Shown in pieces: positions 33,165-42,257 of a DNA stretch of 64,000 nucleotides. The stretch spans positions 2,666,001 to 2,730,000 of the forward strand of contig NZ_CP126738.1 in the NCBI RefSeq assembly GCF_030246865.1, read 5' to 3'. Every line of letters starts with the position of its first letter. Positions within the stretch are counted from its first letter, which is position 1. This DNA comes from Microbacterium sp. zg-B96. GTDB lineage: Bacteria > Actinomycetota > Actinomycetes > Actinomycetales > Microbacteriaceae. A program made the position numbers and the translations under genes. The notes beneath the pieces were generated by a model that worked only from the letters and a program-made list of their open reading frames with translations, was not told where the DNA came from and made no database searches.

Positions 33165-33896
33165 TCAGGCGGTGGGCTCGGCCAGCGGCTTGCGGGCGCG
33201 GTGCAGCGCGACGATGCCGAAGGTCAGGTCGCGGTGTGCGACGTCGGTCCAGCCGGCCTCGCGCAGCCACGCACTGAGCGTCGATTGGTCGGGCCAGTCG
33301 CGGATCGATTCGTTGAGGTAGTCGTACGCGGCGGCGTTGGAACTCACGGTGCGGGCAATGACGGGCAGCACGCGGTCGCTGTAGAACCGGTACAGCCCGG
33401 CGAAGGCCGCCGACCGCGGGTGCGAGAACTCGCAGATCACCAGGCGACCGCCGGGAGCGGTGACCCGCAGCAGCTCGGCGAGCGCTTTCTTCGGCTCGTT
33501 GACGTTGCGCAGGCCAAAGGAGATCGTCACCGCGTCGAACGAGCCATCCTCGAACGGCAGCGCCGTGGCATCCGCTTCGACGAACGACAGGTTCGCCACG
33601 CCGCCGTGACGGCGACGGCCCTCGGCGATCATGCCGGGCGAGAAGTCGGCGGCGACCACCTCGGCCCCACTGGCGGCCAGGGCGACCGAGCTCGCGCCGG
33701 TGCCGGCGGCGAGATCGAGGATGCGCTGACCGGGCCGCGGGGCGATCGCCCGCGTCGTGGCGACGCGCCAGAGCCGGTCGTTGCCGAGGCTCAGCACGGT
33801 GTTGGTGCGGTCGTACGCCGGGGCGACCTCGTCGAACATCCCGCTGACACGCGAGGGGTCTTTACCAAGGTCGGCGCGATGCGAGTCGGAGGTCAC
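33165..33896 (-). CDS. ubiE/menG: demethylmenaquinone methyltransferase
   Basis: 243 residues from GTG 33896. SAM-binding [16 protein letters not shown], the UbiE signatures [17 protein letters not shown] and [21 protein letters not shown], and [16 protein letters not shown] are all present. It catalyses the last C-methylation of menaquinone. TAGGAT (complement of 33903-33908) lies 6 nt before GTG and overlaps the stop of the upstream ligase gene. Confidence 0.95.
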   Translation of the reverse strand: MTSDSHRADLGKDPSRVSGMFDEVAPAYDRTNTVLSLGNDRLWRVATTRAIAPRPGQRILDLAAGTGASSVALAASGAEVVAADFSPGMIAEGRRRHGGVANLSFVEADATALPFEDGSFDAVTISFGLRNVNEPKKALAELLRVTAPGGRLVICEFSHPRSAAFAGLYRFYSDRVLPVIARTVSSNAAAYDYLNESIRDWPDQSTLSAWLREAGWTDVAHRDLTFGIVALHRARKPLAEPTA

Positions 33897-33905
33897 GGTT
33901 CGATC

Positions 33906-35294
33906 CTATGGCGCGGGGCTGGCGGGGATGTCGAGGGGGAGGTCGACCGCGAGGCTCCGGTAGCGGCGGGGCTTGCCCTCGCCGAGGTCGGTGACCCGGT
34001 CGACCCGCTGCACCTCGACGGGCTGGTCCAACAGGGCGCCCAGCGCCCGCGCGATGAGGGTCTGGTCGCCGCCTGCGATGCGCGCGAGGACCCGCCCGTC
34101 GGCGTGCTGCGTCACGCTCCACCCCCGCGCGCCGTAGGTCTGCAGTTGCTGCGTCAGGTCGACGCACGCGATGCGGCGCCCGCCGCCACCCAGGAACACG
34201 GTGTGCTCGCGACCCTCCAGATCGGCGATGCCGACGCCGCCGCCGGGCAGCTGCACGAGCCTGCCGAAGTCGCCGGTGCGGTAGCGCACAAGCGGCAGCA
34301 GCGGGTTCTCGCCCGCCGTCACGGTGATCTCGCCCACCTCACCGTCGGCGACGGGCTGCCCGGCCTCGTCGAGCGTCTCGACGATCACGCGACGGTCCAG
34401 CACGCGGAACGGTCCATCATCGGTGCGCACCGCGATGGGGCGCGTCTCATGCAGGCCGTAGACGTCGAAGACGGGGCAGCCGAACGCGTCCTCGAGGTCG
34501 GCGCGCAGCGGCCTGGTCAGCGCCATCGCGCCCGAGAACAACGCCAGGGGGCGCACCGCTTGTCGCAGGTCGGCGGCGAGGAGTTCGGCGAGACTCGTGG
34601 GGTTGCCGGAGATCACCTGCGGGTCGGCGTCGGCGAGGAATCGGGAGCGATCGGATGCCGCGCCCCAAGCGCCCTCGGCGAGGTTCAGGCGTGCCATCGC
34701 GCGCTGTGCGAAGCCGCTGATGAGTGAGACGTAGGTGAAGGCCTGCCGCTGATGCACGACCGCGGCCAGCGCCAACCGTTCGCCGTCCGGATGCCACGCG
34801 ACACCGGCGCCCTGCACGAGTGCGACCAGATGGTGGAAGCCGCGGGCGACCTCTTCGACGTCGTCGGGGATGTTGAGGGCTGCGCCCGTGGAGCCCGAGC
34901 TCGTGCCGTGCAGCAATCGGTCCAGGTCCGCGTCGAGCGGCACGAACGCGGCGATGTCGGCGGCCAGGTGCGCACGGCTGATCGGCGGGAAGTCGGCGAC
35001 CGTGTTCAGCCCCACCATCCCGCGGTAGTGCAGGAGACGCCGCGCGGTGCGCAGGTGCGCGTCGAGCCACCCCTCGGTGGGCAGCGGTGCGCGCACCCGG
35101 TCGAGCATGTCGGGGGTGAGCCGGTCGCCGGTCTCATGCACCCACTCAGGCGCGGCCGGATGGGTGCGCCACCGGTGCAGCCGCGCCGCCCCCGCGGCAT
35201 CCATTGTCGGCCAGCGTTCGGCGTCGGTGAGCACCGCGGCCCCGCCGGGGACGTACTCGGCCAGCGCGAGCGGATCGTCGGGCGGGTCACTCAT
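33906..35294 (-). CDS. PaaK/CapK-like AMP-forming ligase, last gene of MoxR-vWA operon
   Basis: 462 residues from ATG 35294. LLHGTSSGSTGAALNIP is the adenylate-forming P-loop, GCPVFDVYGLHETRPIAV the A5-like motif and YRTGDFGRL the A7-like motif, so it resembles phenylacetate-CoA ligase/coenzyme F390 synthetase proteins. The acid substrate is unknown. It overlaps the previous gene by 8 nt, completing a five-gene coupled set with a MoxR ATPase and a vWA protein, an unusual partner for such ligases. No acyl-carrier or polysaccharide genes are near. Confidence 0.78.
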   Translation of the reverse strand: MSDPPDDPLALAEYVPGGAAVLTDAERWPTMDAAGAARLHRWRTHPAAPEWVHETGDRLTPDMLDRVRAPLPTEGWLDAHLRTARRLLHYRGMVGLNTVADFPPISRAHLAADIAAFVPLDADLDRLLHGTSSGSTGAALNIPDDVEEVARGFHHLVALVQGAGVAWHPDGERLALAAVVHQRQAFTYVSLISGFAQRAMARLNLAEGAWGAASDRSRFLADADPQVISGNPTSLAELLAADLRQAVRPLALFSGAMALTRPLRADLEDAFGCPVFDVYGLHETRPIAVRTDDGPFRVLDRRVIVETLDEAGQPVADGEVGEITVTAGENPLLPLVRYRTGDFGRLVQLPGGGVGIADLEGREHTVFLGGGGRRIACVDLTQQLQTYGARGWSVTQHADGRVLARIAGGDQTLIARALGALLDQPVEVQRVDRVTDLGEGKPRRYRSLAVDLPLDIPASPAP

Positions 35295-35895
35295 GGCTGT
35301 ACCGCGCCGCGGCCTCCTTGGCCCGGGCCGCGGCGAGGCGCCGCGCGATCTCGGCGCGATGCCGGTGGGCCTCGTACGCCTCGGCGAGCGCACTGTTGCG
35401 ACGCAGCGAGTCCCGCGCGTCCAGCAGCGAGCGCGCCGTCGTGGAGTCCTCCCCCGCAGGGCGGTACCCGCACCACAGCAGGAAGGTGCGCACCGCCTCC
35501 TCGCGGCGTTCGTCGTCGGAGAGCCATTCGAGCGGATCGGCGACCGGGGCCAGGCGCAGCGCGAGCGCGTCGACGGCGAGCGAGCCGGTGCCGTCCGCCA
35601 GCGGCGGGTCGAAGGGCTCGACGATGGCCTCGCTGGCGAAGAGCCACAGGCCCAGTGCGGCGCCCAGCCGCACGCGGCGGTCGCCGGCGTGTGCGGCCGC
35701 GACCACGTCGCCGGCCCGCACGTCCCCGGCCAGGGCGGTGATCGAGACCTGGTCGTCCAGGAACGACCTGGGCACGCTCGACAGCCGCGCGGCGACGGCC
35801 GCGAGTGCGGGCCCGGGCCGCGTGGCGGCCCAGATCGCGTCGTCGGCGGGCGCCATGCCCGACCACACCGCGAGCAGTTCGTCGGCCTCAGCCAT
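35287..35895 (-). CDS. unknown protein of MoxR-vWA operon
   Basis: 202 residues, soluble, Ala/Arg-rich and mostly helical. Features: MAEADELLAVWSG start, SSVPRSFLDDQVSITALAGDV, WLSDDERREEAVRTFLLWCGYRP, and a basic helical C-terminus (HRHRAEIARRLAAARAKEAA). No domain was recognised. It overlaps both neighbours by 8 nt, so it is almost certainly translated with the vWA protein and the ligase. Confidence 0.72.
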   Translation of the reverse strand: MAEADELLAVWSGMAPADDAIWAATRPGPALAAVAARLSSVPRSFLDDQVSITALAGDVRAGDVVAAAHAGDRRVRLGAALGLWLFASEAIVEPFDPPLADGTGSLAVDALALRLAPVADPLEWLSDDERREEAVRTFLLWCGYRPAGEDSTTARSLLDARDSLRRNSALAEAYEAHRHRAEIARRLAAARAKEAAARYSHE

Positions 35896-37753
35896 GCAGC
35901 ACCTCCGCCAGTCGTGCGCACACCCGGGGCGCGTCGGCCATCAGTTCCAGATAGAGCACGTCGTAGCCCGCGGCCCGCGCGAGCGGCTCGACCCGCCGCG
36001 CCCGGGCAAGGACGACGAGGGTGGCCGTGGTCAGTTTCGTGCGGGTCCGCGCCGCCACGTCGGCGAACGGCTCGTTGCCGTCGCCGAACATCGACGTCAA
36101 GCCGTCATCGGAGAGCACCACGAGGTGGCGGCGCTCCTCGCTGCGCGGCGGCGCCAGCGGCGCGTAGCGCCGATCGAGCAGATCCAGGGGGAACGACGTG
36201 ACGTGGCCGAAGTAGCAGGCCAGGTCTGCTGCAACCCGGGCGGCGTCCCAGGTGAACCTTTCGCTGCCGGCCACCTGCCCCGGGCCGGAGAAGCTCGCCA
36301 CCCGCACCCGGCCGCCGCCCCGCAGCACCGACAGCGCCAGGATCGTCCCGGCCAGCACGGCCGGCGACCCGGCGTGGGGGTGGAGCATCGACCCTGAGGA
36401 GTCGATGTACAGATCGAGTTCGATGCTCCCCTCCTGCTTCTCAGGTTCATCGTCGAGGACCGAGCGGCGACGCGTCGTCACGCCCGGGATCACGACCGCG
36501 CCGGCCTGCAGCGTCGCCGGCCAGTCGAGGTCGGCGAGGTCGTCGCCCGTCTCCCACAGCTCGAGGGGTCCGGGCAGGCTCGCCGCGGGACGGGAGGACA
36601 CTCGCTGGGTCATTGGTTTCACCCACGGCGCGGCCTGCGCCCGGTACCACGCCGCCACCACCGCAGCGGCATCCGATGTGGCGTACAGCTCGAGGGTGCG
36701 CGCCACATCCAGCCGCTGTCCGCGGCCCTGCCCTGTCGTCCCCGCGCCGTAGCCCGCCTCGTCGCTGTCGCGGCCGGACCGGTCCGGCACCGGTCCCTGC
36801 AAACGGCGGTCGGCCAGGATGCGGCCGAGTTCGCCCGCCGTCGCGGGGGCGTGATCGGCGGAACACCCACCGCCGGGCATGCGCCCACGCGCGGCAGCCC
36901 CGGCGGCCCCCGCGGCCCGCTCTTCGACGAGGTACGGCGCCACCAGCACGCCGAACCGCAGCGCACCCGTGACGGGGTCGCCGGCGAACGTGCGGACGAT
37001 CCCGGCGAGCAGGTCGGCGTCGAGCACCGGGTGGGTCGTGATCGCCCCCGCCAACTCCTCGGCGACCCGCCGCGCCTCGCGCCGCGCCGCGCGCAGGGCC
37101 ACCTCCTGTTCGCGCAGTCGCTCCGGGACCCGCTCCAGCGGCAGCTCGTCGACCGGCGCAGGCGCGGCGGGTCCCGGCGCCTCCGGCGGCTGCACCGGCA
37201 CCAGCGCGCCGGCGGGGAGGTTCCACAGCAGCTCGTACGCCCGCAGGTACAGCCACCACAGCCGGCTCTGCGTTCCGGCGGATTCCCGGTACAGCTCGCG
37301 AGCAAGCCGCACGATGCCCGGCTCCGCGCCGTCCGCGTCGCGTCGCCGCTGCAGCAGCCCCACCCGGGTGTTCACCAGCAGATCGGTCCACAGGTTCGAC
37401 AGCAGGGCGACATCGCCGTCGGCGATGGTCTCGGCCCCCGCCGCGACCAGCGCCCGCGCGAGCTGGTGGCGGATCTTCAGCGCGTCGATGCGGGTGCTCG
37501 GTGCCAGCACGTGGTGCCCCAGTTCGTGGGCGAACACACTCTCGAGCTCGGCCGCGCCGCCGAGGGCCTGCACCATGTCGGGGTCGACCGTGATGGCGGG
37601 AGGGAACGTGAACCACGCCGGCGCGCCCTGTTCGGCCCCGGCGCCGGGAAGCAGCTGCGCGTCGTGCATGTGCACGCCCCACAGGGCCAGCGCGCGTTCC
37701 CAGGCGCCGCGCGCCGCGGCATCCATCGGGACGCCGCCGTGCGGTGCGCTCAC
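35888..37753 (-). CDS. metallopeptidase-like plus vWA domain protein
   Basis: 621 residues from GTG 37753, overlapping the upstream stop by 4 nt. The N-terminal region has HELGHH (His76-Glu77-x2-His80), the zinc-protease signature, within VFAHELGHHVLAPST. The middle is Ala/Arg-rich. The C-terminal vWA domain carries MIDAS DxSxS (Asp451, Ser453, Ser455 in LYIDSSGSM) and LVVLSDDGLTSMFG. This protease-like/vWA layout resembles DUF2201/VWA-like proteins that act with MoxR ATPases, whose gene is two genes upstream. The substrate is unknown. Confidence 0.82.
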   Translation of the reverse strand: MSAPHGGVPMDAAARGAWERALALWGVHMHDAQLLPGAGAEQGAPAWFTFPPAITVDPDMVQALGGAAELESVFAHELGHHVLAPSTRIDALKIRHQLARALVAAGAETIADGDVALLSNLWTDLLVNTRVGLLQRRRDADGAEPGIVRLARELYRESAGTQSRLWWLYLRAYELLWNLPAGALVPVQPPEAPGPAAPAPVDELPLERVPERLREQEVALRAARREARRVAEELAGAITTHPVLDADLLAGIVRTFAGDPVTGALRFGVLVAPYLVEERAAGAAGAAARGRMPGGGCSADHAPATAGELGRILADRRLQGPVPDRSGRDSDEAGYGAGTTGQGRGQRLDVARTLELYATSDAAAVVAAWYRAQAAPWVKPMTQRVSSRPAASLPGPLELWETGDDLADLDWPATLQAGAVVIPGVTTRRRSVLDDEPEKQEGSIELDLYIDSSGSMLHPHAGSPAVLAGTILALSVLRGGGRVRVASFSGPGQVAGSERFTWDAARVAADLACYFGHVTSFPLDLLDRRYAPLAPPRSEERRHLVVLSDDGLTSMFGDGNEPFADVAARTRTKLTTATLVVLARARRVEPLARAAGYDVLYLELMADAPRVCARLAEVLHG

Positions 37754-38406
37754 GCCGCGTCCTCCACGTGCACCCAGGCGAGGTACGTGTCGGGGAGGCA
37801 GACGATGGATGCCGCCTGGTCGGGGCCGCGCTCCTGCGGCTGCGCGTCCAGCGGCAGCAGGCGGGAGCCCCACACATCGGCATCCAGGCGCCACCACCGG
37901 TCGCCGGTGCGGATCGCGAACGCGCCGGGTTCGCCGAGCGGGTACCAGGCGTCGGCCGGCGCGACCCACGCTCCGCCGAGCCCGGCGAAGCCGCCGACGG
38001 CGCACACGTAGCCGTCCAGGGCGGCGCGGCCCGGCCACCAGAACCGGTCGGTCCGCTGCCGCTTCGCGAACTCAGCGAGGCCGGACATGTCCAGATCGAG
38101 CGCGGCGGCGGCGGCCCGGCGTGCGGCGTCGGAGGCGAGCGCGTCGATCCGGGCGAGCGCGTCCTGGCGGTAGGCCAGGGCACCCGCGCGCCACGCGGCG
38201 ATGCCGGCGATCCCGGCGAGCAGGGCGGTGTCGTCCGGTCCGCCGGCGGCGCGCTGGGCGGCGGCCATCGCCCCGGTGAACCGGTCGGGGCGTCCGCCGG
38301 CGCGCTGCACGCTGCGCTTCGCGACGGCCCAGTCCAGGCCCGCGACCGGCTCGGGCTCGCCGATGGGACTCCCGCGGTCGGCGAGGTGCCCGGGCACTTG
38401 GATCAC
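37750..38406 (-). CDS. unknown protein of MoxR-vWA operon
   Basis: 218 residues from GTG 38406, overlapping the MoxR stop (GTGA) and the vWA start by 4 nt each. The N-terminal half is helical and Ala-rich; the C-terminal half contains Trp/Gly-rich beta-like segments (DRFWWPGRAALDGYVCAVGGF, RTGDRWWRLDADVWGS). No family was recognised. Its placement between the ATPase and vWA genes suggests an adaptor or substrate-recognition role. Confidence 0.72.
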   Translation of the reverse strand: MIQVPGHLADRGSPIGEPEPVAGLDWAVAKRSVQRAGGRPDRFTGAMAAAQRAAGGPDDTALLAGIAGIAAWRAGALAYRQDALARIDALASDAARRAAAAALDLDMSGLAEFAKRQRTDRFWWPGRAALDGYVCAVGGFAGLGGAWVAPADAWYPLGEPGAFAIRTGDRWWRLDADVWGSRLLPLDAQPQERGPDQAASIVCLPDTYLAWVHVEDAA

Positions 38407-39974
38407 GCCTGCTGCTCCGCCCACCGCAGGTATGCGGTGTAGCGCTGGTGCAGGTACTTCAGCGCGGTGAGGTCGTCGAAGTCCCGGCCGTACAGCTTGC
38501 CGGTCGCGGCGATCGCACGCACGCGCGATTCGATCTCGGTCACCCGGCGCGACGCGTCCACCGCGCTGAGGCCGTCCAGACCGGCATCCAGCTGCGCGAG
38601 CAGGTCGCGCACCGGGTCGTCCTGGCCGCGGCCGAGCGCGTCGTACTGCCGGCAGGACTGCGCGAACAGGTCGGCGAGCCAGCTCATCACGTCGGTGGTC
38701 AGTTCCCGCTCGGCGCCGACGTCGAAGCGCGGATGCGTCGGGTTGGGCAGCAGCTTGCCGCGCAGCACGAACGGCAGCACCGCGGCGACGTCCTCGACAC
38801 CCACGGCGCCTCGGCCGCGGAACCAGGCGACGGCCTTGGCGTAGACGATGAGCGTCTGCAGCGCCCGGACGGACAGCCCATTGATCGACTGCGCGCCGAG
38901 ATCGACGGCCAGATCGGCACCCGAGTTCGCTTCGATCGCCTCAGGGACGCGGCCGCCGGCGGTGGTGACGGTGTCCTTCGTGCGGTACTCGAAGCGCCGG
39001 CCGCCTGCTTGCACGAACTCGAAGTGACTGAGGAAGAACTCCAGGCGCCGGCGCACTTCGGGCGGCACCGGCACCGCGCGGATGGCCGCGCGCATGTGCG
39101 CCTGCTCGTCACCGGTGAACACGAGCTCCTCCGGCACGTGCTCCTCGGGCTTCTCCCCCGCCTCCACCCGGGCGACCAGCTCGTCGAAGAACCGGCTGTT
39201 GAAGCTCGCGGCCTGCACCGTGACATCCATGCGGTCGCGCAGCGCCTGGATGACGGGGAACGTACCGCCGCCGCCGTCGTCGTTCGCGGTGAAGAACCAG
39301 CTCTCCACCCCCGACGCCGGCGCGGTGCGGTGCAGCTGGTCGTGGCTTTCGACGTACCCCTCGGCGACCATCGTGAGCAGCGCCGACTGGGTCTTCGTGG
39401 GGATGCGGTTGTACTCGTCGATGATCTTCACCGGCCGCGTCAGCCATTCGCGCCACGCGATGCCGATGTCGGTCATGCGGCCGGCGTTGATGAGGTCACG
39501 TGGCAACGGGATGCCGACGAGGTCGCTGATCGTCAGCTGCGGCTGGCCCTGCTGCACGCCGCGGCGCACGTCCTCGGCCGACGACCCGGCGATCACTCCC
39601 ATGAGCACCGCGAGGGTCGTCTTGCCCCGGCCCGGTCCGCCCACGAGCAGGCACTTGCCGCCGACGGCGAAGGTCAGCAGAGGAAGCAGCACGTTCGAGG
39701 AGAAGGATGCCTCGGTCGGCAGCGTCAGCTCCGCCCCGGCGTCGCCGAGCGGGAAGGTGACGGGGGCGCCGGTGGAGAACTCCACGTCGTAGTAGGGCGA
39801 GATGACGGCCCGGTTGACGATCCAGTAGTAGGTGCGACGCAGCTTCTCATCCAGCGGGACGGGAGAATCGGCATCCGCTCCCCGGAACAGATCGTCCGCG
39901 GTGAGCTGCAGCACGCCACCGGACGCCAACGGGGTCGTGGGCGACTCGGAGACCTTGTGCCAGCGATCCAACAT
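38403..39974 (-). CDS. MoxR-like AAA+ ATPase
   Basis: 523 residues. Walker A GGPGRGKT (112-119), Walker B VKIIDEYNR (182-190), sensor-1-like WFFTANDDG and a post-AAA helical region (SVRALQTLIVYAKAVAWFRGRG). MoxR ATPases remodel or insert cofactors into partner proteins through vWA adaptors; such an adaptor is encoded downstream. It is the first gene of the five-gene operon. TAGGCT (complement of 39981-39986) lies 6 nt before ATG. Confidence 0.9.
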   Translation of the reverse strand: MLDRWHKVSESPTTPLASGGVLQLTADDLFRGADADSPVPLDEKLRRTYYWIVNRAVISPYYDVEFSTGAPVTFPLGDAGAELTLPTEASFSSNVLLPLLTFAVGGKCLLVGGPGRGKTTLAVLMGVIAGSSAEDVRRGVQQGQPQLTISDLVGIPLPRDLINAGRMTDIGIAWREWLTRPVKIIDEYNRIPTKTQSALLTMVAEGYVESHDQLHRTAPASGVESWFFTANDDGGGGTFPVIQALRDRMDVTVQAASFNSRFFDELVARVEAGEKPEEHVPEELVFTGDEQAHMRAAIRAVPVPPEVRRRLEFFLSHFEFVQAGGRRFEYRTKDTVTTAGGRVPEAIEANSGADLAVDLGAQSINGLSVRALQTLIVYAKAVAWFRGRGAVGVEDVAAVLPFVLRGKLLPNPTHPRFDVGAERELTTDVMSWLADLFAQSCRQYDALGRGQDDPVRDLLAQLDAGLDGLSAVDASRRVTEIESRVRAIAATGKLYGRDFDDLTALKYLHQRYTAYLRWAEQQA

Positions 39975-39983
39975 CGCGCCAGC

Positions 39984-41054
39984 CTAACGGGCGCCCAGTC
40001 GCTGCAACGCGAGCTGCTCCGCCAGCGGCCGGCCCTCCAGCGGCGCGGCGAACGACAGCGCCCGGGCCACGGCGTCGTGCACCGCCGGCAGCGCCGCCTG
40101 CACCCGGGTGGCCACATCGCCGCGCACTTCGAGCCACGGCACGGGCTGGTCCTCGAGCACGGCGCGGAACCTCTCCTGCATGCGGGAGCGGATGTGCTCG
40201 CCGTCGCGGGTGCCGTCCTGGACGAATGGGATCTCGTCGCCGGTGAGCAGATACAGCGCCGGCCGGTGCTCGGCTGCGCGGTCATGGATGCGGGCCGCGC
40301 GCTGCCCGACGTAGCGCTCGTGCCACAGCGCGGTGGCCAGCACATCGGTGTCGCACACCAGCACCGGGGCGGGCGTCTGCCGCAGCGCGGCATCCTCGAG
40401 CGCGACCTGCCGGTCGACGATGACGTCGAATTCGTCGCTGCGCCACGGTGCGGTGAGCCCGCCCGCGCGGGTGATCGAGTGCTCGCGGCCGTACTCGGGC
40501 ACCCAGTGGGTGCCGAGCTCTGCGGCGAGCGCGGCGGCCAGCGTCGTGGAGCCGGTCGATTCGGCGCCGAGCACGACGATGCGCGACGTGAGGCTCGCGC
40601 GCACCGCGGGGGCCAGTTCGTGCCAGTGCGCGGCGGGGTCGGCACGCACCGCGGTGCCGGAGACGGGGGTCATCACCCGGCCGGGGTCGACCTGCACCCA
40701 CGTGGCATCCAGGCGCCGGGCGAGCTCCTCGCCGTACGCATCGGAGGTGAACACCGCGTCGACGGGGCGCTCCAGCGCACCGGCGATGATCGCGGTGTGC
40801 GCGTCCCAGGCCGTGTCGGAGCCGAAGTCGACGGGGGTGTCGTCGACGAAGGCGACCACGTGCACGGTGGGGTGCTCTTCACGGATCCACCGTTCCCGGG
40901 TGGCGACCGTGATCGACTCCACCGACGCGCCGATCACCTGAACCGTGACCCGGTCGCAGGCGCGCGCCGCGGCGCGGATGAGGTGCGAGTGGCCCGCGTG
41001 CAGCGGGTAGAACTTCCCGATGACCAGGCCGTGACGAAACCGTGGTTCAGGCAC
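39984..41054 (-). CDS. nadR: NadR-like bifunctional NMN adenylyltransferase / ribosylnicotinamide kinase
   Basis: 356 residues from GTG 41054. N-terminal nucleotidyltransferase motif GLVIGKFYPLHAGHSHLI (HxGH) and a VSGTAVRADP segment (equivalent of ISxTxxR) give the adenylyltransferase. A second domain (from about 160) has VVLGAESTGSTTLA as a modified P-loop (GxESTGKS family, with Thr in place of the usual Lys) and AVLVCDTDVLAT. There is no N-terminal HTH, unlike enteric NadR. It overlaps pnuC by 8 nt and works in NAD salvage. The changed P-loop lysine may weaken kinase activity. Confidence 0.88.
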   Translation of the reverse strand: MPEPRFRHGLVIGKFYPLHAGHSHLIRAAARACDRVTVQVIGASVESITVATRERWIREEHPTVHVVAFVDDTPVDFGSDTAWDAHTAIIAGALERPVDAVFTSDAYGEELARRLDATWVQVDPGRVMTPVSGTAVRADPAAHWHELAPAVRASLTSRIVVLGAESTGSTTLAAALAAELGTHWVPEYGREHSITRAGGLTAPWRSDEFDVIVDRQVALEDAALRQTPAPVLVCDTDVLATALWHERYVGQRAARIHDRAAEHRPALYLLTGDEIPFVQDGTRDGEHIRSRMQERFRAVLEDQPVPWLEVRGDVATRVQAALPAVHDAVARALSFAAPLEGRPLAEQLALQRLGAR

Positions 41055-41664
41055 GGGCGGCGACCGCGTGCGGTTCGGGGTCCGTGGCCGGCGTCTCGCC
41101 CTGCACGCGCCGCCACGACCGCCACCCGAAGATGCACAGCGCGACGAACAGCACATACAGCGCCGCCACGATCCACAGCCCCGTGACGATGGACAGTGCG
41201 ACGAAGGCGATGTCCACGCCGATCCACACGAACCAGTTCTCCAGCCACTTGCGGTTGAGCATGTACTGCGCCACGAGGCTCGCCGAGGTCGTGGCGGCGT
41301 CGGCGAGGGCGACCTGCGAGTCGGTGAACGTCGACAGCACCCAGGTCAGCACGGCGGCGAGAGCCACGCCTGCGACCACGAGCCACACAATCGCGCGGCG
41401 GGGCGTGCGCGCGATGTAGTGGCGATCATGCTCGACCCGGCGGGTCCAGCGGAACCAGCCGTGGATGCCCAGCGCCAGATACACCACCTGCAGGGCAGCC
41501 GAGGCGTAGAGACCGGCGGGCAGGAACACGGCGAGGAACACGAGGTTGTTCGCGATGCCGAGCGGGTACGTCCACACGTTCCGCAGTGCGGACAGCAGCA
41601 CGCACGCCGCGCCGGTGGCGAACCCGAGGATCTGCATCCACTCGGCGAGAATCCATTCGATCAC
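41047..41664 (-). CDS. pnuC: nicotinamide riboside/mononucleotide transporter PnuC
   Basis: 205 residues from GTG 41664, seven or so spans. WILAEWMQILGFATGAACVLLSALRNVWTYPLGIANNLVF, YLALGIHGWFRW and LNRKWLENWFVWIGVDIA are PnuC signatures (each given in part). It imports nicotinamide riboside, which NadR then phosphorylates and adenylates. TAGGCT (complement of 41671-41676) lies 6 nt upstream and overlaps the DUF402 stop. Confidence 0.92.
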   Translation of the reverse strand: MIEWILAEWMQILGFATGAACVLLSALRNVWTYPLGIANNLVFLAVFLPAGLYASAALQVVYLALGIHGWFRWTRRVEHDRHYIARTPRRAIVWLVVAGVALAAVLTWVLSTFTDSQVALADAATTSASLVAQYMLNRKWLENWFVWIGVDIAFVALSIVTGLWIVAALYVLFVALCIFGWRSWRRVQGETPATDPEPHAVAARA

Positions 41665-41673
41665 CGGACGAGC

Positions 41674-42234
41674 CTACGGAATCGGCGGCTCCCCACCTGC
41701 CGCGAGGCGGTCGAGCCAGTGCTGGGCGGTCGTCTCGTCGAACGGCGCCTCACGGTTGCGCACCCGCGTCTCGAGGTCGACGGCGACCCGCTCGAGGCGA
41801 TCGACGATGTCCAGCGGATAGCCGTAGGCCACTCGGTGCTCGTCCCACTCGTCGCGGTCCTCGATGTAGACGTCGGCGCCCACCCGCTGCACGACATCGA
41901 GATCCATGTCGATACCGCCGGGTTCGCCGTCGATCCACGTCACATCCCACGCGAGGTCGATGTAGATGTGAGTGCGGTGCGGTGGCGCGTTCGTCGTGAA
42001 CACCCAATCACCGTCGGGCGGGATGAGGGTGACGTTGGGCTGCGGCGCCGGGATGTCGCGGCCGGGGCGCACGCTGCGATCCCCCACCCGCTGACCGACC
42101 CAGTCACCCCAGCGGTCACTGCCGAGATACACGCACTCGTGCACCCAATGCGCCCCACCGTCCCACTTTCGCCAGCGGAACAGCAGCGGGGTGCCGGGGG
42201 CAGGACGGGCGGATACCGCGGAGATCGCGTTCAC
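41674..42234 (-). CDS. DUF402 domain-containing protein
   Basis: 186 residues from GTG 42234. The pattern HIYIDLAWDVTW, GIDMDLDVVQRVGADVYIEDRDEW and AYGYPLDIVDRLE matches the DUF402 (FomD/Ntdp-like) fold, whose characterised members are metal-dependent nucleoside diphosphatases; the Asp cluster is intact. The physiological substrate is unknown here. The -10 TAGACT (complement of 42242-42247) lies 7 nt upstream. Confidence 0.85.
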   Translation of the reverse strand: MNAISAVSARPAPGTPLLFRWRKWDGGAHWVHECVYLGSDRWGDWVGQRVGDRSVRPGRDIPAPQPNVTLIPPDGDWVFTTNAPPHRTHIYIDLAWDVTWIDGEPGGIDMDLDVVQRVGADVYIEDRDEWDEHRVAYGYPLDIVDRLERVAVDLETRVRNREAPFDETTAQHWLDRLAAGGEPPIP

Positions 42235-42257
42235 CCTGGCGAGTCTAGGCTTGAGGG
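42235..42257. promoter_or_regulatory. overlapping divergent -10 boxes, DUF402 / menF
   Basis: Minus TAGACT (42242-42247) and plus TAGGCT (42246-42251) share two bases. Each lies 6-7 nt from a GTG start, so both transcripts appear leaderless and the two polymerases would compete for one site. Confidence 0.6.

Noticed and set aside
38448..41186. 912-codon plus-strand frame opposite the MoxR and NadR genes
   Set aside because: Shadow of GC-rich third positions; the minus-strand genes have intact Walker and HxGH motifs.
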